Of a stretch of DNA of 64,000 nucleotides, positions 8,877 to 16,463 are shown piece after piece. Source of the stretch: Scatavimonas merdipullorum (GTDB taxonomy: Bacteria; Bacillota; Clostridia; Oscillospirales; Acutalibacteraceae); the NCBI GenBank assembly GCA_018712865.1, contig DVGH01000026.1, positions 30,838-94,837 on the forward strand. The letters run 5' to 3'. A model generated the notes under the pieces. It was not told where the DNA came from. It ran no database searches and saw only the letters and a program-made list of their open reading frames with translations. Numbering within the stretch: the first letter of the stretch is position 1; every line of letters begins with the position of its first letter. The translations under genes were made by a program, and so were the position numbers.

Positions 8877-10478
8877 TCACCTGATTTCCTCATTTTTTAA
8901 AACGGCCTCCGCACATTTTATACCGTCTACCGCTGCGGAAATAATCCCGCCTGCGTAGCCCGCGCCTTCTCCGCATGGATAAAGCCCTTTGACATTTTTG
9001 GATTGCATGCTTTCGTTACGCAGAATCCGTACAGGGGAAGAGCTTCTGGTTTCAACGCCGGTTAAAAGCGCGTCGCCGTCTGCAAAGCCGTCGAGCTTGT
9101 TTTTCATTGCACAAAGTCCACCTGCAAGCGATTGTGCAACATAATCCGGAAAAAGCGTGTGCAGGTCTGCAAATTGCGTGCCGGGACGATAGCTTGGCAA
9201 CACACTTCCAAAGAAAGAAGAGGAGCGTTTTTGTAAAAAATCGCATACTCTTTGTACCGGGGCAAAGGAATGGCCGCCCCCTGCTAAAAACGCTTTCTCT
9301 TCCAAACGTCTTTGGTAATAAACGCCTGCCAGTACGTCGCTGCTTTGAAAATCGGAAGGGCCTATGCCAACCAACAGTGCGCTGTTGGAATTGATTGCGT
9401 CCCTTGCAAAATTGCTCATTCCGTTTGTTACAACGCCACCCTCCTCGCTGGCAGCGGCCACAACAAAACCGCCTGGGCACATGCAGAAGGTGTACACGCC
9501 GCGCCCGTTTGGAAGATGCACGGCAAGCTTGTAATCAGCAGCGCCCAGCCTGCCCATCCCTGCGCTTGCCCCATACTGTGCCCGGTCGATCGCGGCGCGC
9601 AAATGCTCAATGCGAACACCTACGGAAAACGGTTTTTGCTCCATTGCAATCCGTCTGTTTTTCAGCATGGCAAACGTGTCCCGCGCACTGTGGCCGATTG
9701 CAAGTACCAGCGCCTGCGCAGGTATTTGCTCGGTTTTTCCATTTTTTACGATGAAAACCCCGGCAATCCGGTCGTTCTTAATAAAAAGATCTTCCAGCTG
9801 TGTGTCAAATAAAAAAGTACCGCCGAGCGACAGAATTTGTTTTCGGATATTTTTTACTACGCCCGGCAGCTTGTCCGAACCTATGTGTGGCTTTGCATTG
9901 TATAAAATTTCTTCGGGCGCGCCGGCCTTGACCAGCTCCTGCAGTACCTTTCTTGCACGGATGTCCTTTGTGCCTGTGTTTAATTTTCCATCTGAAAAGG
10001 TTCCCGCGCCGCCTTCCCCAAATTGCACGTTGGAATTTACAGCAAGTATACCACCGTCCCAAAAACGCTTTATATCCTTACTGCGTCGCTCCACATCAGA
10101 TCCACGCTCCAATACAATGGGCGAGGCGCCGCACTGTGCAAAAATCAAGGCGGCAAACAGCCCGGCAGGGCCGGCTCCGACAATCACCGGGCGAAAGGAA
10201 GCGTGGCTTTTTGCGGGCAGCGGATAGGAATACGGCTGCACGATGTTGGCATGGATGTTTTTACAGCGTGCCAGAACGCTGCGTTCGTCCTTTTTTGTCA
10301 CAACGTCAAGTGCAGCGGTAAAATGCACGTTGCTTTTTCTTCGTGCATCGACCGACCGTTTGAAAAGCGAAACACAGGCAATTGCGCTTTTTTCAATTCC
10401 CAGCGCTTTTGCAGCCGTATCTGTAAGCATACCGTCATGATAAGTAAGGGGAAGTTTTATATTTGTAATCCGTATCAT
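8877..10478 (-). CDS. NAD(P)/FAD-dependent dehydrogenase (COG2509 type)
   Basis: 533 residues. A short N-terminal domain (about 1-90) precedes a Rossmann FAD-binding motif, VIVGAGPAGLFAALIFAQCG, near residues 97-116. FGEGGAGTFSDGKLNTGTKD follows, and near the C-terminus GLYPCGEGAGYAGGIISAAVDG, the second dinucleotide fingerprint. The architecture matches the uncharacterised FAD-dependent dehydrogenases of COG2509, whose substrate is unknown. The start overlaps the upstream HI0933-type flavoprotein gene by four bases (ATGA), and the stop carries the Shine-Dalgarno of the WYL gene, so the three genes form one operon. Confidence 0.85.
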   Translation of the reverse strand: MIRITNIKLPLTYHDGMLTDTAAKALGIEKSAIACVSLFKRSVDARRKSNVHFTAALDVVTKKDERSVLARCKNIHANIVQPYSYPLPAKSHASFRPVIVGAGPAGLFAALIFAQCGASPIVLERGSDVERRSKDIKRFWDGGILAVNSNVQFGEGGAGTFSDGKLNTGTKDIRARKVLQELVKAGAPEEILYNAKPHIGSDKLPGVVKNIRKQILSLGGTFLFDTQLEDLFIKNDRIAGVFIVKNGKTEQIPAQALVLAIGHSARDTFAMLKNRRIAMEQKPFSVGVRIEHLRAAIDRAQYGASAGMGRLGAADYKLAVHLPNGRGVYTFCMCPGGFVVAAASEEGGVVTNGMSNFARDAINSNSALLVGIGPSDFQSSDVLAGVYYQRRLEEKAFLAGGGHSFAPVQRVCDFLQKRSSSFFGSVLPSYRPGTQFADLHTLFPDYVAQSLAGGLCAMKNKLDGFADGDALLTGVETRSSSPVRILRNESMQSKNVKGLYPCGEGAGYAGGIISAAVDGIKCAEAVLKNEEIR

Positions 10479-11779
10479 AAGGTCTTCTTTCCTTTGTTAC
10501 ATATTTCCCGTGCGGCGCTTTGGCCTGCTAATATGCCTGAAACCCATGCCCAGTGCAGGTTATAGCCGCCGCACATGCCGTCAATATCAACAATCTCTCC
10601 GGCAAGATAAAGTCCTGCACAGCGCTTGGAAGACAAGGTGCGAAAATCTATTTCATCAGCAGGCACGCCGCCGGCTGTTACCTGCGCTGTTTCAAAGCTG
10701 GAGGGTGCACAGGGCGTTACGCGGAAATCTTTTAAAAGCAACGCAAGTGCTCCCAGCTCTTTTTTGGAAAGATTGCCCGCCGCTTTTGTCAGCGGCTTGA
10801 TGCCGCCTGCTTTACACAGTACAGTTGCAATGCGGCTGTGGAGCAACCCTGTGAACAGCGTGGGCACTGGGAAAGACGCGCCGTCTGCATGGCGCTGCAA
10901 ATGCAAAAACAGCTCGCTTTGTGTATAGTCAGGAAAAAAATCAAAAGAAAGCGCCACTTGCTTACAGGGCTTACCGTCTACCGTGTGCAGGCGGAAAAAT
11001 TCATTGATCCTGCGGGAAAGCTGAAATACACAAATACCGGAAACAGCCTTTTCCGTAAACTGGACTTCGCCGTCTTCCTGTGCGGTATGTACGCCGTCGC
11101 AAATCAGCTTAATGCGGCAGCGGGCGCGCAGGCCCTTTAAAGCAGCGATAAACGGCTCCTGTACAAAAACAGGCGCAAGCGATGGAAAAAGCGGTGTGAC
11201 CGTATGTCCCAGTGCCTCCAAAAGCGCATAGCCGCTGCCGCAGCCCCCAAGCTTTGGAGAGGCAAGCCCGCCTGCCGTTACTACCAAGCTTGCACATGAA
11301 ATTTCTCTGTCGCTGCCATGTAAAATAAACTTGCCATCTTTTGTTTTGCTTATGGCCTTTACGGGCGTATTGCATAGCTCATGCACCTGCAAAAGCTGCA
11401 GCTGCAAACGCAGAACATCCAATACAGACGCAGCGTGGTTGCTGTATGGGTAGATCCTTCCGCTGCCGTCACAATAGGTAAACAGGCCCAGCTGCTCCCA
11501 TATATCCTGCATATATTTATTGTTATATTTGTCTAAAAGAGAAGAAAGCTGCGCTTTGCCGCTTCCAAAATACCATTTGGCGGAAAGGTCTGTGTTGCCA
11601 AGGTTACACCGTCCGTTTCCTGTGGCTAAAAGTTTTTTGCCCACACGCGGCAATTTTTCAACCACCGCTACGGTTTGCCCGGCTTTCTTTAGGCTTCTTG
11701 CCGCGCTGGCTGCGGCCATCAGTCCGGCAGCCCCTCCGCCCAAAACGGCAACGTCTGCAAAAATTTTTTCTTTCGGCAT
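10475..11779 (-). CDS. HI0933/BaiN-family FAD-binding oxidoreductase
   Basis: 434 residues. The N-terminal DVAVLGGGAAGLMAAASAA is the FAD dinucleotide-binding motif. The early RVGKKLLATGNGRCNLGN and the late AGLYLAGEIVDIDGMCGGYNLHWAWVSG are hallmarks of the HI0933 (YhiN/BaiN) flavoprotein family. Some members are annotated as bile-acid 3-dehydro-4-oxidoreductases or aminoacetone oxidases, but most are uncharacterised, so I do not assign a reaction. I use ATG 11779, preceded by AGGGGCGGG, instead of the longer frame from 11848, whose extra 23 residues run through a hairpin and do not resemble the family. First gene of a three-gene operon. Confidence 0.86.
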   Translation of the reverse strand: MPKEKIFADVAVLGGGAAGLMAAASAARSLKKAGQTVAVVEKLPRVGKKLLATGNGRCNLGNTDLSAKWYFGSGKAQLSSLLDKYNNKYMQDIWEQLGLFTYCDGSGRIYPYSNHAASVLDVLRLQLQLLQVHELCNTPVKAISKTKDGKFILHGSDREISCASLVVTAGGLASPKLGGCGSGYALLEALGHTVTPLFPSLAPVFVQEPFIAALKGLRARCRIKLICDGVHTAQEDGEVQFTEKAVSGICVFQLSRRINEFFRLHTVDGKPCKQVALSFDFFPDYTQSELFLHLQRHADGASFPVPTLFTGLLHSRIATVLCKAGGIKPLTKAAGNLSKKELGALALLLKDFRVTPCAPSSFETAQVTAGGVPADEIDFRTLSSKRCAGLYLAGEIVDIDGMCGGYNLHWAWVSGILAGQSAAREICNKGKKTL

Positions 11780-11804
11780 ACTATACCCGCCCCTGTAATA
11801 AAGC

Positions 11805-11830
11805 AGGGCAACCTCTAAAAAGGTTGCCCT
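11805..11830 (-). terminator. hairpin terminator or leader hairpin
   Basis: A perfect ten-base stem, AGGGCAACCT / AGGTTGCCCT, with a six-base loop, between the decayed export gene and the HI0933-type gene. The downstream T-run on the minus strand is weak (GCTTTATTAC), so termination strength is uncertain. Confidence 0.6.
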
Positions 11831-11854
11831 TTGCATATAATTATACAATAAAAT

Positions 11855-12037
11855 TTAGCCGCCCGCAATCATTTTAATCAACCAGGGAATTACATAGGTA
11901 ATAACGGTCATGATTGTCGCGGCGCCTAAAACGCCGCAGCCTATGCTGATGACTGCGTCCTTGATTTTAAATTTAAATAAAGCGGCGACAAGCGCGCCGG
12001 TCCATGCACCCGTTCCGGGCAGAGGAATGCGGCACAA
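11855..12037 (-). pseudogene. remnant of a small multi-drug export protein (COG2426), 5' truncated
   Basis: The frame encodes about 58 residues (IPLPGTGAWTGALVAALF... then two hydrophobic stretches). This matches my recollection of the C-terminal part of COG2426 small multi-drug export proteins, where IPLPGTGAWTGAL is conserved in the middle of a protein of about 160 residues. Upstream the frame meets a TAA within about 30 bases. There is no ATG; the only start is a TTG without a Shine-Dalgarno, and no homologous N-terminal half is found in other frames. I therefore call it a 5'-deleted pseudogene. A very short functional membrane protein is the less likely alternative. Confidence 0.65.
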
Positions 12038-12177
12038 TTCACAAAAAAGAAATTTTATTAATTATACAGTATGCAGATGTGGCTTTCAAGTAAAAGAAGT
12101 ATGTAGAATTGCGTGGTTGACAACCTCTATGGATTTTTTTACAATTATGTAAGATTCTTACAAACTTGGGGGATTTT

Positions 12178-12657
12178 ATGGATCAAAGCAAAAAGGCTAA
12201 GGCAGCGGGGCTTGTGTTTATTTTGCTTACCGCATTAACCATACTTTTTATTTTCAGCCGTTCCTTGCATAATGCGCAGACCTCTGCGCTGGAAAGCGGC
12301 AGTATTGTCAATTTTCTGGGCGTTTTTTTTACAGAAATCGGCATGACACAGGAGCAGGCTGATTTTTTTGTACGGAAAACCGCGCATTTTTCTGAATTTT
12401 TTATAATGGGAACTTTTTTAACGCTTGCCGTACAGAAAAACAGCAGAAAAACGCTTATAAAAAACCTGTTTTTTATCCTTTTCTTTTTGCTTGCAGTTCC
12501 AGTGTGCGACGAAACGCTGCAGTACCTTTCACCGGGCCGTTCACCGGAGGTAAAGGACGTATTGCTGGATTTTTCCGGCGCGCTTTGTGGGTTCTTGCTG
12601 GTTTTTCTGATAGACAGGCTGTGCTTCCATTTTAACAGCAAAAAAAGAGGAAAATAA
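12178..12657 (+). CDS. VanZ-like membrane protein
   Basis: 159 residues with four predicted membrane segments (about 10-30, 63-83, 90-112, 130-150). The pattern RKTAHFSEFFIMGTFL followed by CDETLQYLSPGRSPEVKDVLLDFSGALCG fits the VanZ/phosphotransbutyrylase-like membrane family. Its archetype gives low-level teicoplanin resistance; the chemical role is unknown. ATG 12178 is chosen because GGGGG lies seven bases upstream; an in-frame TTG at 12166 would sit on that ribosome binding site. It is followed by a separate sigma-A promoter for nfnA. Confidence 0.85.
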   Translation: MDQSKKAKAAGLVFILLTALTILFIFSRSLHNAQTSALESGSIVNFLGVFFTEIGMTQEQADFFVRKTAHFSEFFIMGTFLTLAVQKNSRKTLIKNLFFILFFLLAVPVCDETLQYLSPGRSPEVKDVLLDFSGALCGFLLVFLIDRLCFHFNSKKRGK

Positions 12658-12676
12658 AAGTTTTATCTTTGGGTTA

Positions 12677-12705
12677 TTGAAATCAGAAACAAAAAGCTGT
12701 ATAAT
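12677..12705 (+). promoter_or_regulatory. sigma-A-type promoter of nfnAB
   Basis: TTGAAA (12677-12682), a 17-base spacer and TATAAT (12700-12705). The predicted transcription start near 12712 lies just before the ATG at 12714, which bears on the choice of nfnA start. Confidence 0.75.
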
Positions 12706-12743
12706 ATATCTTCATGAACGAATTACGATTGGATGTGGGCAAG

Positions 12744-13592
12744 TTGTTTAAAATTGTGGAAAAGACCGCTTTAAATCCCTCGATGACTAAGATGGTAATA
12801 GACGCGCCGTTTATTGCCAGAAAGGCGCTGCCTGGACAGTTTATTATTCTGCGGGTAGATGAGCACGGGGAGCGTATCCCTTTGACAATTGCCGATTATG
12901 ACAGGGAAAAAGGTACGGTTACCATTATATATCAGAAGGTTGGAAAAACCACCATGCTGCTCGATACTTTGCAGCAGGGCGAAGCTATATTGGATTTTGT
13001 AGGGCCTTTGGGAAAACCTTCAGAGCTGGAAGGCTATAAAAAGGCCGCTGTAATCGGTGGCGGCGCGGGGTGCGCCATTGCCTATCCACAGGCAAAGGCA
13101 CTCTTTCATATGGGAACGCATGTCGATGTAATCGCTGGCTTCCGTAACAAAGAGCTGATTATTCTGAAGGATGAAATGGAAAAGGTCAGCCAGCACCTGA
13201 CGGTTATGACAGACGACGGCTCCAATGGTCATAAAGGCTTTGTTACAGACGCACTTTTGGAAAACATTCAAAACGGTGCAGGCTACGACCTGGTTATCGC
13301 AATCGGCCCGATTCCCATGATGCGTGCTGTCAGCAATATGACAAGGGAATATGGCATAAAGACAATCGTCAGCATGAACCCCATTATGATCGACGGCACG
13401 GGGATGTGCGGCGGTTGCCGTTTGACTGTAAACGGGGAAATGAAGTACGCCTGTGTGGACGGGCCGGATTTTGACGGCCATCAGGTAGATTTTGATGAAG
13501 CGATGAAGCGTTTGTCTATTTTTAAGGAACAGGAGCAAAATGCGGTCAGAAACCCTGACTGCAGGCTGTTAAGGAGTGCGGATAATGGCTAA
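12744..13592 (+). CDS. nfnA: NADH-dependent reduced ferredoxin:NADP+ oxidoreductase subunit A (sulfide dehydrogenase-like)
   Basis: 282 residues from TTG 12744. NfnA is the smaller subunit of the electron-bifurcating transhydrogenase that couples NADH and reduced ferredoxin to NADP+ reduction. The FAD-binding region begins PGQFIIL. The NAD-binding part is VIGGGAGCAIAYPQAKAL. The 2Fe-2S cysteines sit in MCGGCRLTVNGEMKYAC near the C-terminus. I prefer TTG 12744 because GGATGTGG lies five bases upstream and the resulting N-terminus MFKIVEKTALNP matches the family. ATG 12714 in the same frame would add ten residues, has no Shine-Dalgarno and would be nearly leaderless. The stop overlaps nfnB by eight bases. 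Confidence 0.88.
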   Translation: MFKIVEKTALNPSMTKMVIDAPFIARKALPGQFIILRVDEHGERIPLTIADYDREKGTVTIIYQKVGKTTMLLDTLQQGEAILDFVGPLGKPSELEGYKKAAVIGGGAGCAIAYPQAKALFHMGTHVDVIAGFRNKELIILKDEMEKVSQHLTVMTDDGSNGHKGFVTDALLENIQNGAGYDLVIAIGPIPMMRAVSNMTREYGIKTIVSMNPIMIDGTGMCGGCRLTVNGEMKYACVDGPDFDGHQVDFDEAMKRLSIFKEQEQNAVRNPDCRLLRSADNG

Positions 13593-14979
13593 TATGATTA
13601 TGACAAAGACGGCAATGCCGGAGCAGCAGCCGGATGTAAGAAATAAAAATTTTGAAGAAGTGGCGCTTGGCTATACGGAAGAAATGGCTATTTTTGAAGC
13701 ACAGCGTTGTCTGCATTGTAAAAACAGGCCTTGTGTAAACGGATGTCCTGTAAACGTGCCAATTCCAGAATTTATTGCGCATATTGCAAACGGCGAATTT
13801 GAACAGGCATACACTGTGCTTACAAGCGCAAATTCCCTGCCTGCCATTTGCGGACGGGTCTGCCCGCAGGAAACACAGTGCGAATCAAAATGTGTGCGTG
13901 GGATAAAAGGGGAGCCTGTTGCAATCGGGCGGCTTGAGCGTTTTGTGGCCGACTATCATATGGCGCACAGCAAGGAAAAGCTGCAGCGTGCAAAAAGCAA
14001 CGGCCATAAGGTCGCAGTTGTGGGTGCCGGCCCCTCCGGGCTTACCTGCGCGGGCGACCTTGCAAAAGCGGGATATGCCGTTACGGTTTTTGAGGCTTTC
14101 CATACGGCAGGCGGTGTGCTTATGTATGGCATACCGGAATTCCGCCTGCCAAAGGCAATTGTACAAAAAGAAATTGACGGTCTGCGTGCGCTTGGCGTTG
14201 AAATTCAGACCAATATGGTAATTGGAAAGGTTCTGTCTGTGGACGAGCTTTTTGAAATGGGATATGAGGCCGTATTCATAGGGACCGGTGCCGGACTTCC
14301 CAATTTTATGGACATTCCCGGCAATGGTTTATCCGGCGTTTATTCGGCCAACGAATTTTTAACAAGAATCAACCTGATGAAAGCCTATCTGGATGATTAC
14401 GATACATGCATTATACGTCCAAAGCGCGTAGCGGTCATAGGCGGAGGCAACGTTGCCATGGACGCGGCAAGAAGCGCAAAGCGGCTGGGCGCAGAAGATG
14501 TATATATTATCTACCGGCGTTCGGAAGAAGAAATGCCTGCGCGTAACGAAGAAATTCACCACGCCAAGGAGGAAGGCATTGAATTTTGTCTGCTGACAAA
14601 TCCTGTAGCGATTCTGGATGACGGAACGGGCAAAGTGGGAAAAATAGAATGTGTCAAGATGGAACTGGGGCAGCCGGATGAATCCGGCAGGCGCCGGCCT
14701 ATTGAAAAGAAGGGCTCAAATTTTCAAATGGATGTAGATTGTGTTGTGGTTGCTATCGGCAATTCCCCCAATCCGCTCATCCGGATTACAACAAAGGGGA
14801 TCGAAGCCAATAAGCGTGGATGCCTGGTTGTGGACGAAAGCACCATGCAAACAACCAGACAGGGCGTGTATGCCGGCGGCGATGCCGTAACGGGTGCTGC
14901 AACGGTGATTCTCGCCATGGGCGCAGGGCGTCAGGCGGCACGCTCCATTGATGCATACATACAAGGCAAAAACGATTGA
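13585..14979 (+). CDS. nfnB: NADH-dependent reduced ferredoxin:NADP+ oxidoreductase subunit B (glutamate-synthase small-chain-like)
   Basis: 464 residues. The N-terminal domain carries two cysteine sets, CLHCKNRPCVNGCP and CGRVCPQETQCESKC, for 4Fe-4S clusters. After it come an FAD Rossmann motif, VAVVGAGPSGLTCAGDLAKAG, and an NADP motif, VAVIGGGNVAMDAARSAKRLGA. The same fold serves as the GltD subunit of glutamate synthase, but adjacency to nfnA and absence of a GltB large subunit support NfnB, also often annotated gltA. ATG 13585 has AAGGAG eight bases upstream, inside the end of nfnA. A strong terminator follows. Confidence 0.9.
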   Translation: MANMIMTKTAMPEQQPDVRNKNFEEVALGYTEEMAIFEAQRCLHCKNRPCVNGCPVNVPIPEFIAHIANGEFEQAYTVLTSANSLPAICGRVCPQETQCESKCVRGIKGEPVAIGRLERFVADYHMAHSKEKLQRAKSNGHKVAVVGAGPSGLTCAGDLAKAGYAVTVFEAFHTAGGVLMYGIPEFRLPKAIVQKEIDGLRALGVEIQTNMVIGKVLSVDELFEMGYEAVFIGTGAGLPNFMDIPGNGLSGVYSANEFLTRINLMKAYLDDYDTCIIRPKRVAVIGGGNVAMDAARSAKRLGAEDVYIIYRRSEEEMPARNEEIHHAKEEGIEFCLLTNPVAILDDGTGKVGKIECVKMELGQPDESGRRRPIEKKGSNFQMDVDCVVVAIGNSPNPLIRITTKGIEANKRGCLVVDESTMQTTRQGVYAGGDAVTGAATVILAMGAGRQAARSIDAYIQGKND

Positions 14980-14989
14980 TCTATTAACA

Positions 14990-15022
14990 GGACAGGGGAT
15001 TTTTCCCTGTCCCTTCTTTTTG
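14990..15022 (+). terminator. intrinsic terminator after nfnB
   Basis: GGACAGGG (14990-14997) pairs with CCCTGTCC (15005-15012), followed by the T-rich CTTCTTTTTG. Confidence 0.85.
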
Positions 15023-15189
15023 ATATTGCTTCAGCCTGGTTGTGCGTGCTCTGCCGCAAAAGTGTGCGTGTGTAATGGTAGTTTTGCATAAAGTTTTATT
15101 AAAACTTGCGCTACATGTTCCCAATGAAGTATCTTTGTCCGAATCAAAGCATATGATTACGTATAAAGATATTTACAGGAAGTGGTAGC

Positions 15190-15546
15190 ATGGAAAACGA
15201 ACGCTATGACAACATTGAGTATGAAGCAGATTGGCAAACGGTACAGACGGTAACGGCAAAACCGGCGAAAACTTCTATATACAGGGCAAATGAAGAGATG
15301 TATATAGACCATGAGGAAGAGGAAGCGGATGACCAGAAAGAGCAACAAAAAACCAAAAAGGAGCGGGCGCCGCAGAGCGGCACGCAGCTTTTGATTAAAT
15401 TTCAGTTGGTAATCTGTATTTTGGCGGCTGTTGCAGCCTTTGCACTTAAGGCCTTTGGCGGAGAATTGTACGAAATGGTGGGCGGCTGGTATAATAGCCA
15501 GATCAACGCTTCCCTTCTTATTACAGATGTTGTCAATCTGTTTTAA
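15190..15546 (+). CDS. small single-pass membrane protein, partner of the SpoIVFB-like protease
   Basis: 118 residues with no family I recognise. The first 65 residues are hydrophilic and rich in Glu/Asp/Lys (EEMYIDHEEEEADDQKEQQKT). One membrane segment follows at about 69-90 (LLIKFQLVICILAAVAAFAL), then an exposed tail of about 28 residues. GGAAGTGG stands before ATG 15190. Its TAA is directly followed by the ATG of the SpoIVFB-like gene, so the two are co-translated. In Bacillus the gene in this place is spoIVFA, whose product holds the protease inactive and has a similar N-in/C-out layout plus an M23 domain that is missing here. A reduced SpoIVFA-like role is inference only. Confidence 0.7.
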   Translation: MENERYDNIEYEADWQTVQTVTAKPAKTSIYRANEEMYIDHEEEEADDQKEQQKTKKERAPQSGTQLLIKFQLVICILAAVAAFALKAFGGELYEMVGGWYNSQINASLLITDVVNLF

Positions 15547-16164
15547 ATGCAGATTCGGGTATTTGGATGCGAAATCTCCATCAGCTTTCCGCTGGCAGCG
15601 GCTCTGACAATTTTTTTTATACTGGATCGCAGCGGATCCACCGTAATATGCTGCTTGTCAGCTTTATGCCATGAGCTGGGGCATCTTGGTATGATGGCTC
15701 TGTTTCAAACAAAGGCAGACAAAATTAAGCTGGGTTTGTTTGACGTCAACATATCAGACAACGGGAAATATCAAAGAAGCCTGTGGGCAGAAATTTGTGT
15801 TTTGTTGGCGGGAGCTGCCGCAAATTTACTGGCAGCGGGGATTGGCTGTGTGCTTTTTATTTTTTACAAAGAACCGTTTCTTTCCGCGTTTATCAGCTCC
15901 AATCTTTTTCTTGCCTTTTTTAACCTGCTTCCCGTTGAAGCGCTTGACGGAGGAAATATCATATATTTGCTGCTTTTGCGCCGTATACGTCATGCATATG
16001 CGGTAAAGATTTTGGAAATCTTATCTTTTGCAGTACTATTGCCGCTTGCATGCGGTGGCTTTTATGTATTGCTCTGTTCGCGGTACAATTTTACTTTGCT
16101 CCTTACCAGTTGCTATCTAATGGCGATTATTTTGCTGAAAAGAACAAAATTTTCCAAATTATAA
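15547..16164 (+). CDS. spoIVFB: Site-2 (M50) intramembrane metalloprotease, SpoIVFB-like
   Basis: 205 residues. HELGH at residues 42-46 gives two zinc histidines and the catalytic glutamate. NLLPVEALDGG (126-136) supplies the third zinc ligand, Asp134. Hydrophobic segments are near 13-32, 83-106, 113-128 and 150-185. SpoIVFB cleaves pro-sigma-K in the mother cell during sporulation. This protein lacks the C-terminal CBS domain of the Bacillus enzyme (about 290 residues), so the assignment as the sporulation protease rests on the fold and the small partner gene just upstream. A general site-2 protease is possible. Confidence 0.78.
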   Translation: MQIRVFGCEISISFPLAAALTIFFILDRSGSTVICCLSALCHELGHLGMMALFQTKADKIKLGLFDVNISDNGKYQRSLWAEICVLLAGAAANLLAAGIGCVLFIFYKEPFLSAFISSNLFLAFFNLLPVEALDGGNIIYLLLLRRIRHAYAVKILEILSFAVLLPLACGGFYVLLCSRYNFTLLLTSCYLMAIILLKRTKFSKL

Positions 16165-16269
16165 CTGCATATCCTGCGTGTAGGTAACTGCTGTAATACA
16201 ACGGTTATAGATAGTAAAAAACCTAAAAAATTAACGCATGTAAAATTTGGATGAAAAGGTAAAAAAGAC

Positions 16270-16298
16270 TTGACCTGGTGCAAAGGATGTAGTAAACT
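16270..16298 (+). promoter_or_regulatory. sigma-A-type promoter upstream of the DUF2325 operon
   Basis: TTGACC (16270-16275), a 17-base spacer and TAAACT (16293-16298). The predicted start point falls within the dyad operator at 16303-16324. Confidence 0.75.
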
Positions 16299-16302
16299 AG
16301 TA

Positions 16303-16324
16303 TTGGTTAGTTTTAACTAACCAA
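16303..16324. promoter_or_regulatory. dyad operator 1 (TTAG/CTAA half-sites), probably metal-responsive
   Basis: Two perfect ten-base inverted arms, TTGGTTAGTT and AACTAACCAA, separated by TT, lying over the predicted start point. The same core (GGTTAGTT-TT-AACTAATT) occurs at 28008-28025 at the equivalent place of another promoter. The half-sites resemble those of DtxR/IdeR/MntR-family repressors. The identity of the regulator is inference. Confidence 0.7.
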
Positions 16325-16351
16325 GAAAAAGCGGCGCAGCCGCTTTTTCTT
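16323..16351. terminator. hairpin between two operators (attenuator or bidirectional terminator)
   Basis: AAGAAAAAGCGGC (16323-16335) and GCCGCTTTTTCTT (16339-16351) form a perfect 13-base stem with a three-base loop: a GC core flanked by an A-tract and a T-tract, the shape of a bidirectional intrinsic terminator. It begins about 20 bases after the predicted start point and lies upstream of the DUF2325 gene. Confidence 0.65.
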
Positions 16352-16360
16352 GAAGATCAA

Positions 16361-16376
16361 GTTAGTTATGACTAAC
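16361..16376. promoter_or_regulatory. dyad operator 2 (TTAG/CTAA half-sites)
   Basis: GTTAGT-TATG-ACTAAC, the same half-sites as operator 1 and 58 bases downstream of it, on the other side of the hairpin. A very poor promoter (TTGAAG at 16350, TAACTA at 16373) would overlap it. Confidence 0.55.
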
Positions 16377-16463
16377 TAAAACCTGGCTTCTCTGATAAAA
16401 AATATGGAAAACCGGAATGAATCTTTTCAGAGAGGAAAAAATAAGACAAGAAAGAGGATGTAT

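Noticed and set aside
15120..15170. Possible sigma-E promoter (CATATGATT with an upstream GTATCT) before the SpoIVFB pair
   Set aside because: The -35 match is poor and the consensus is too loose to claim from one site, although the context would fit.
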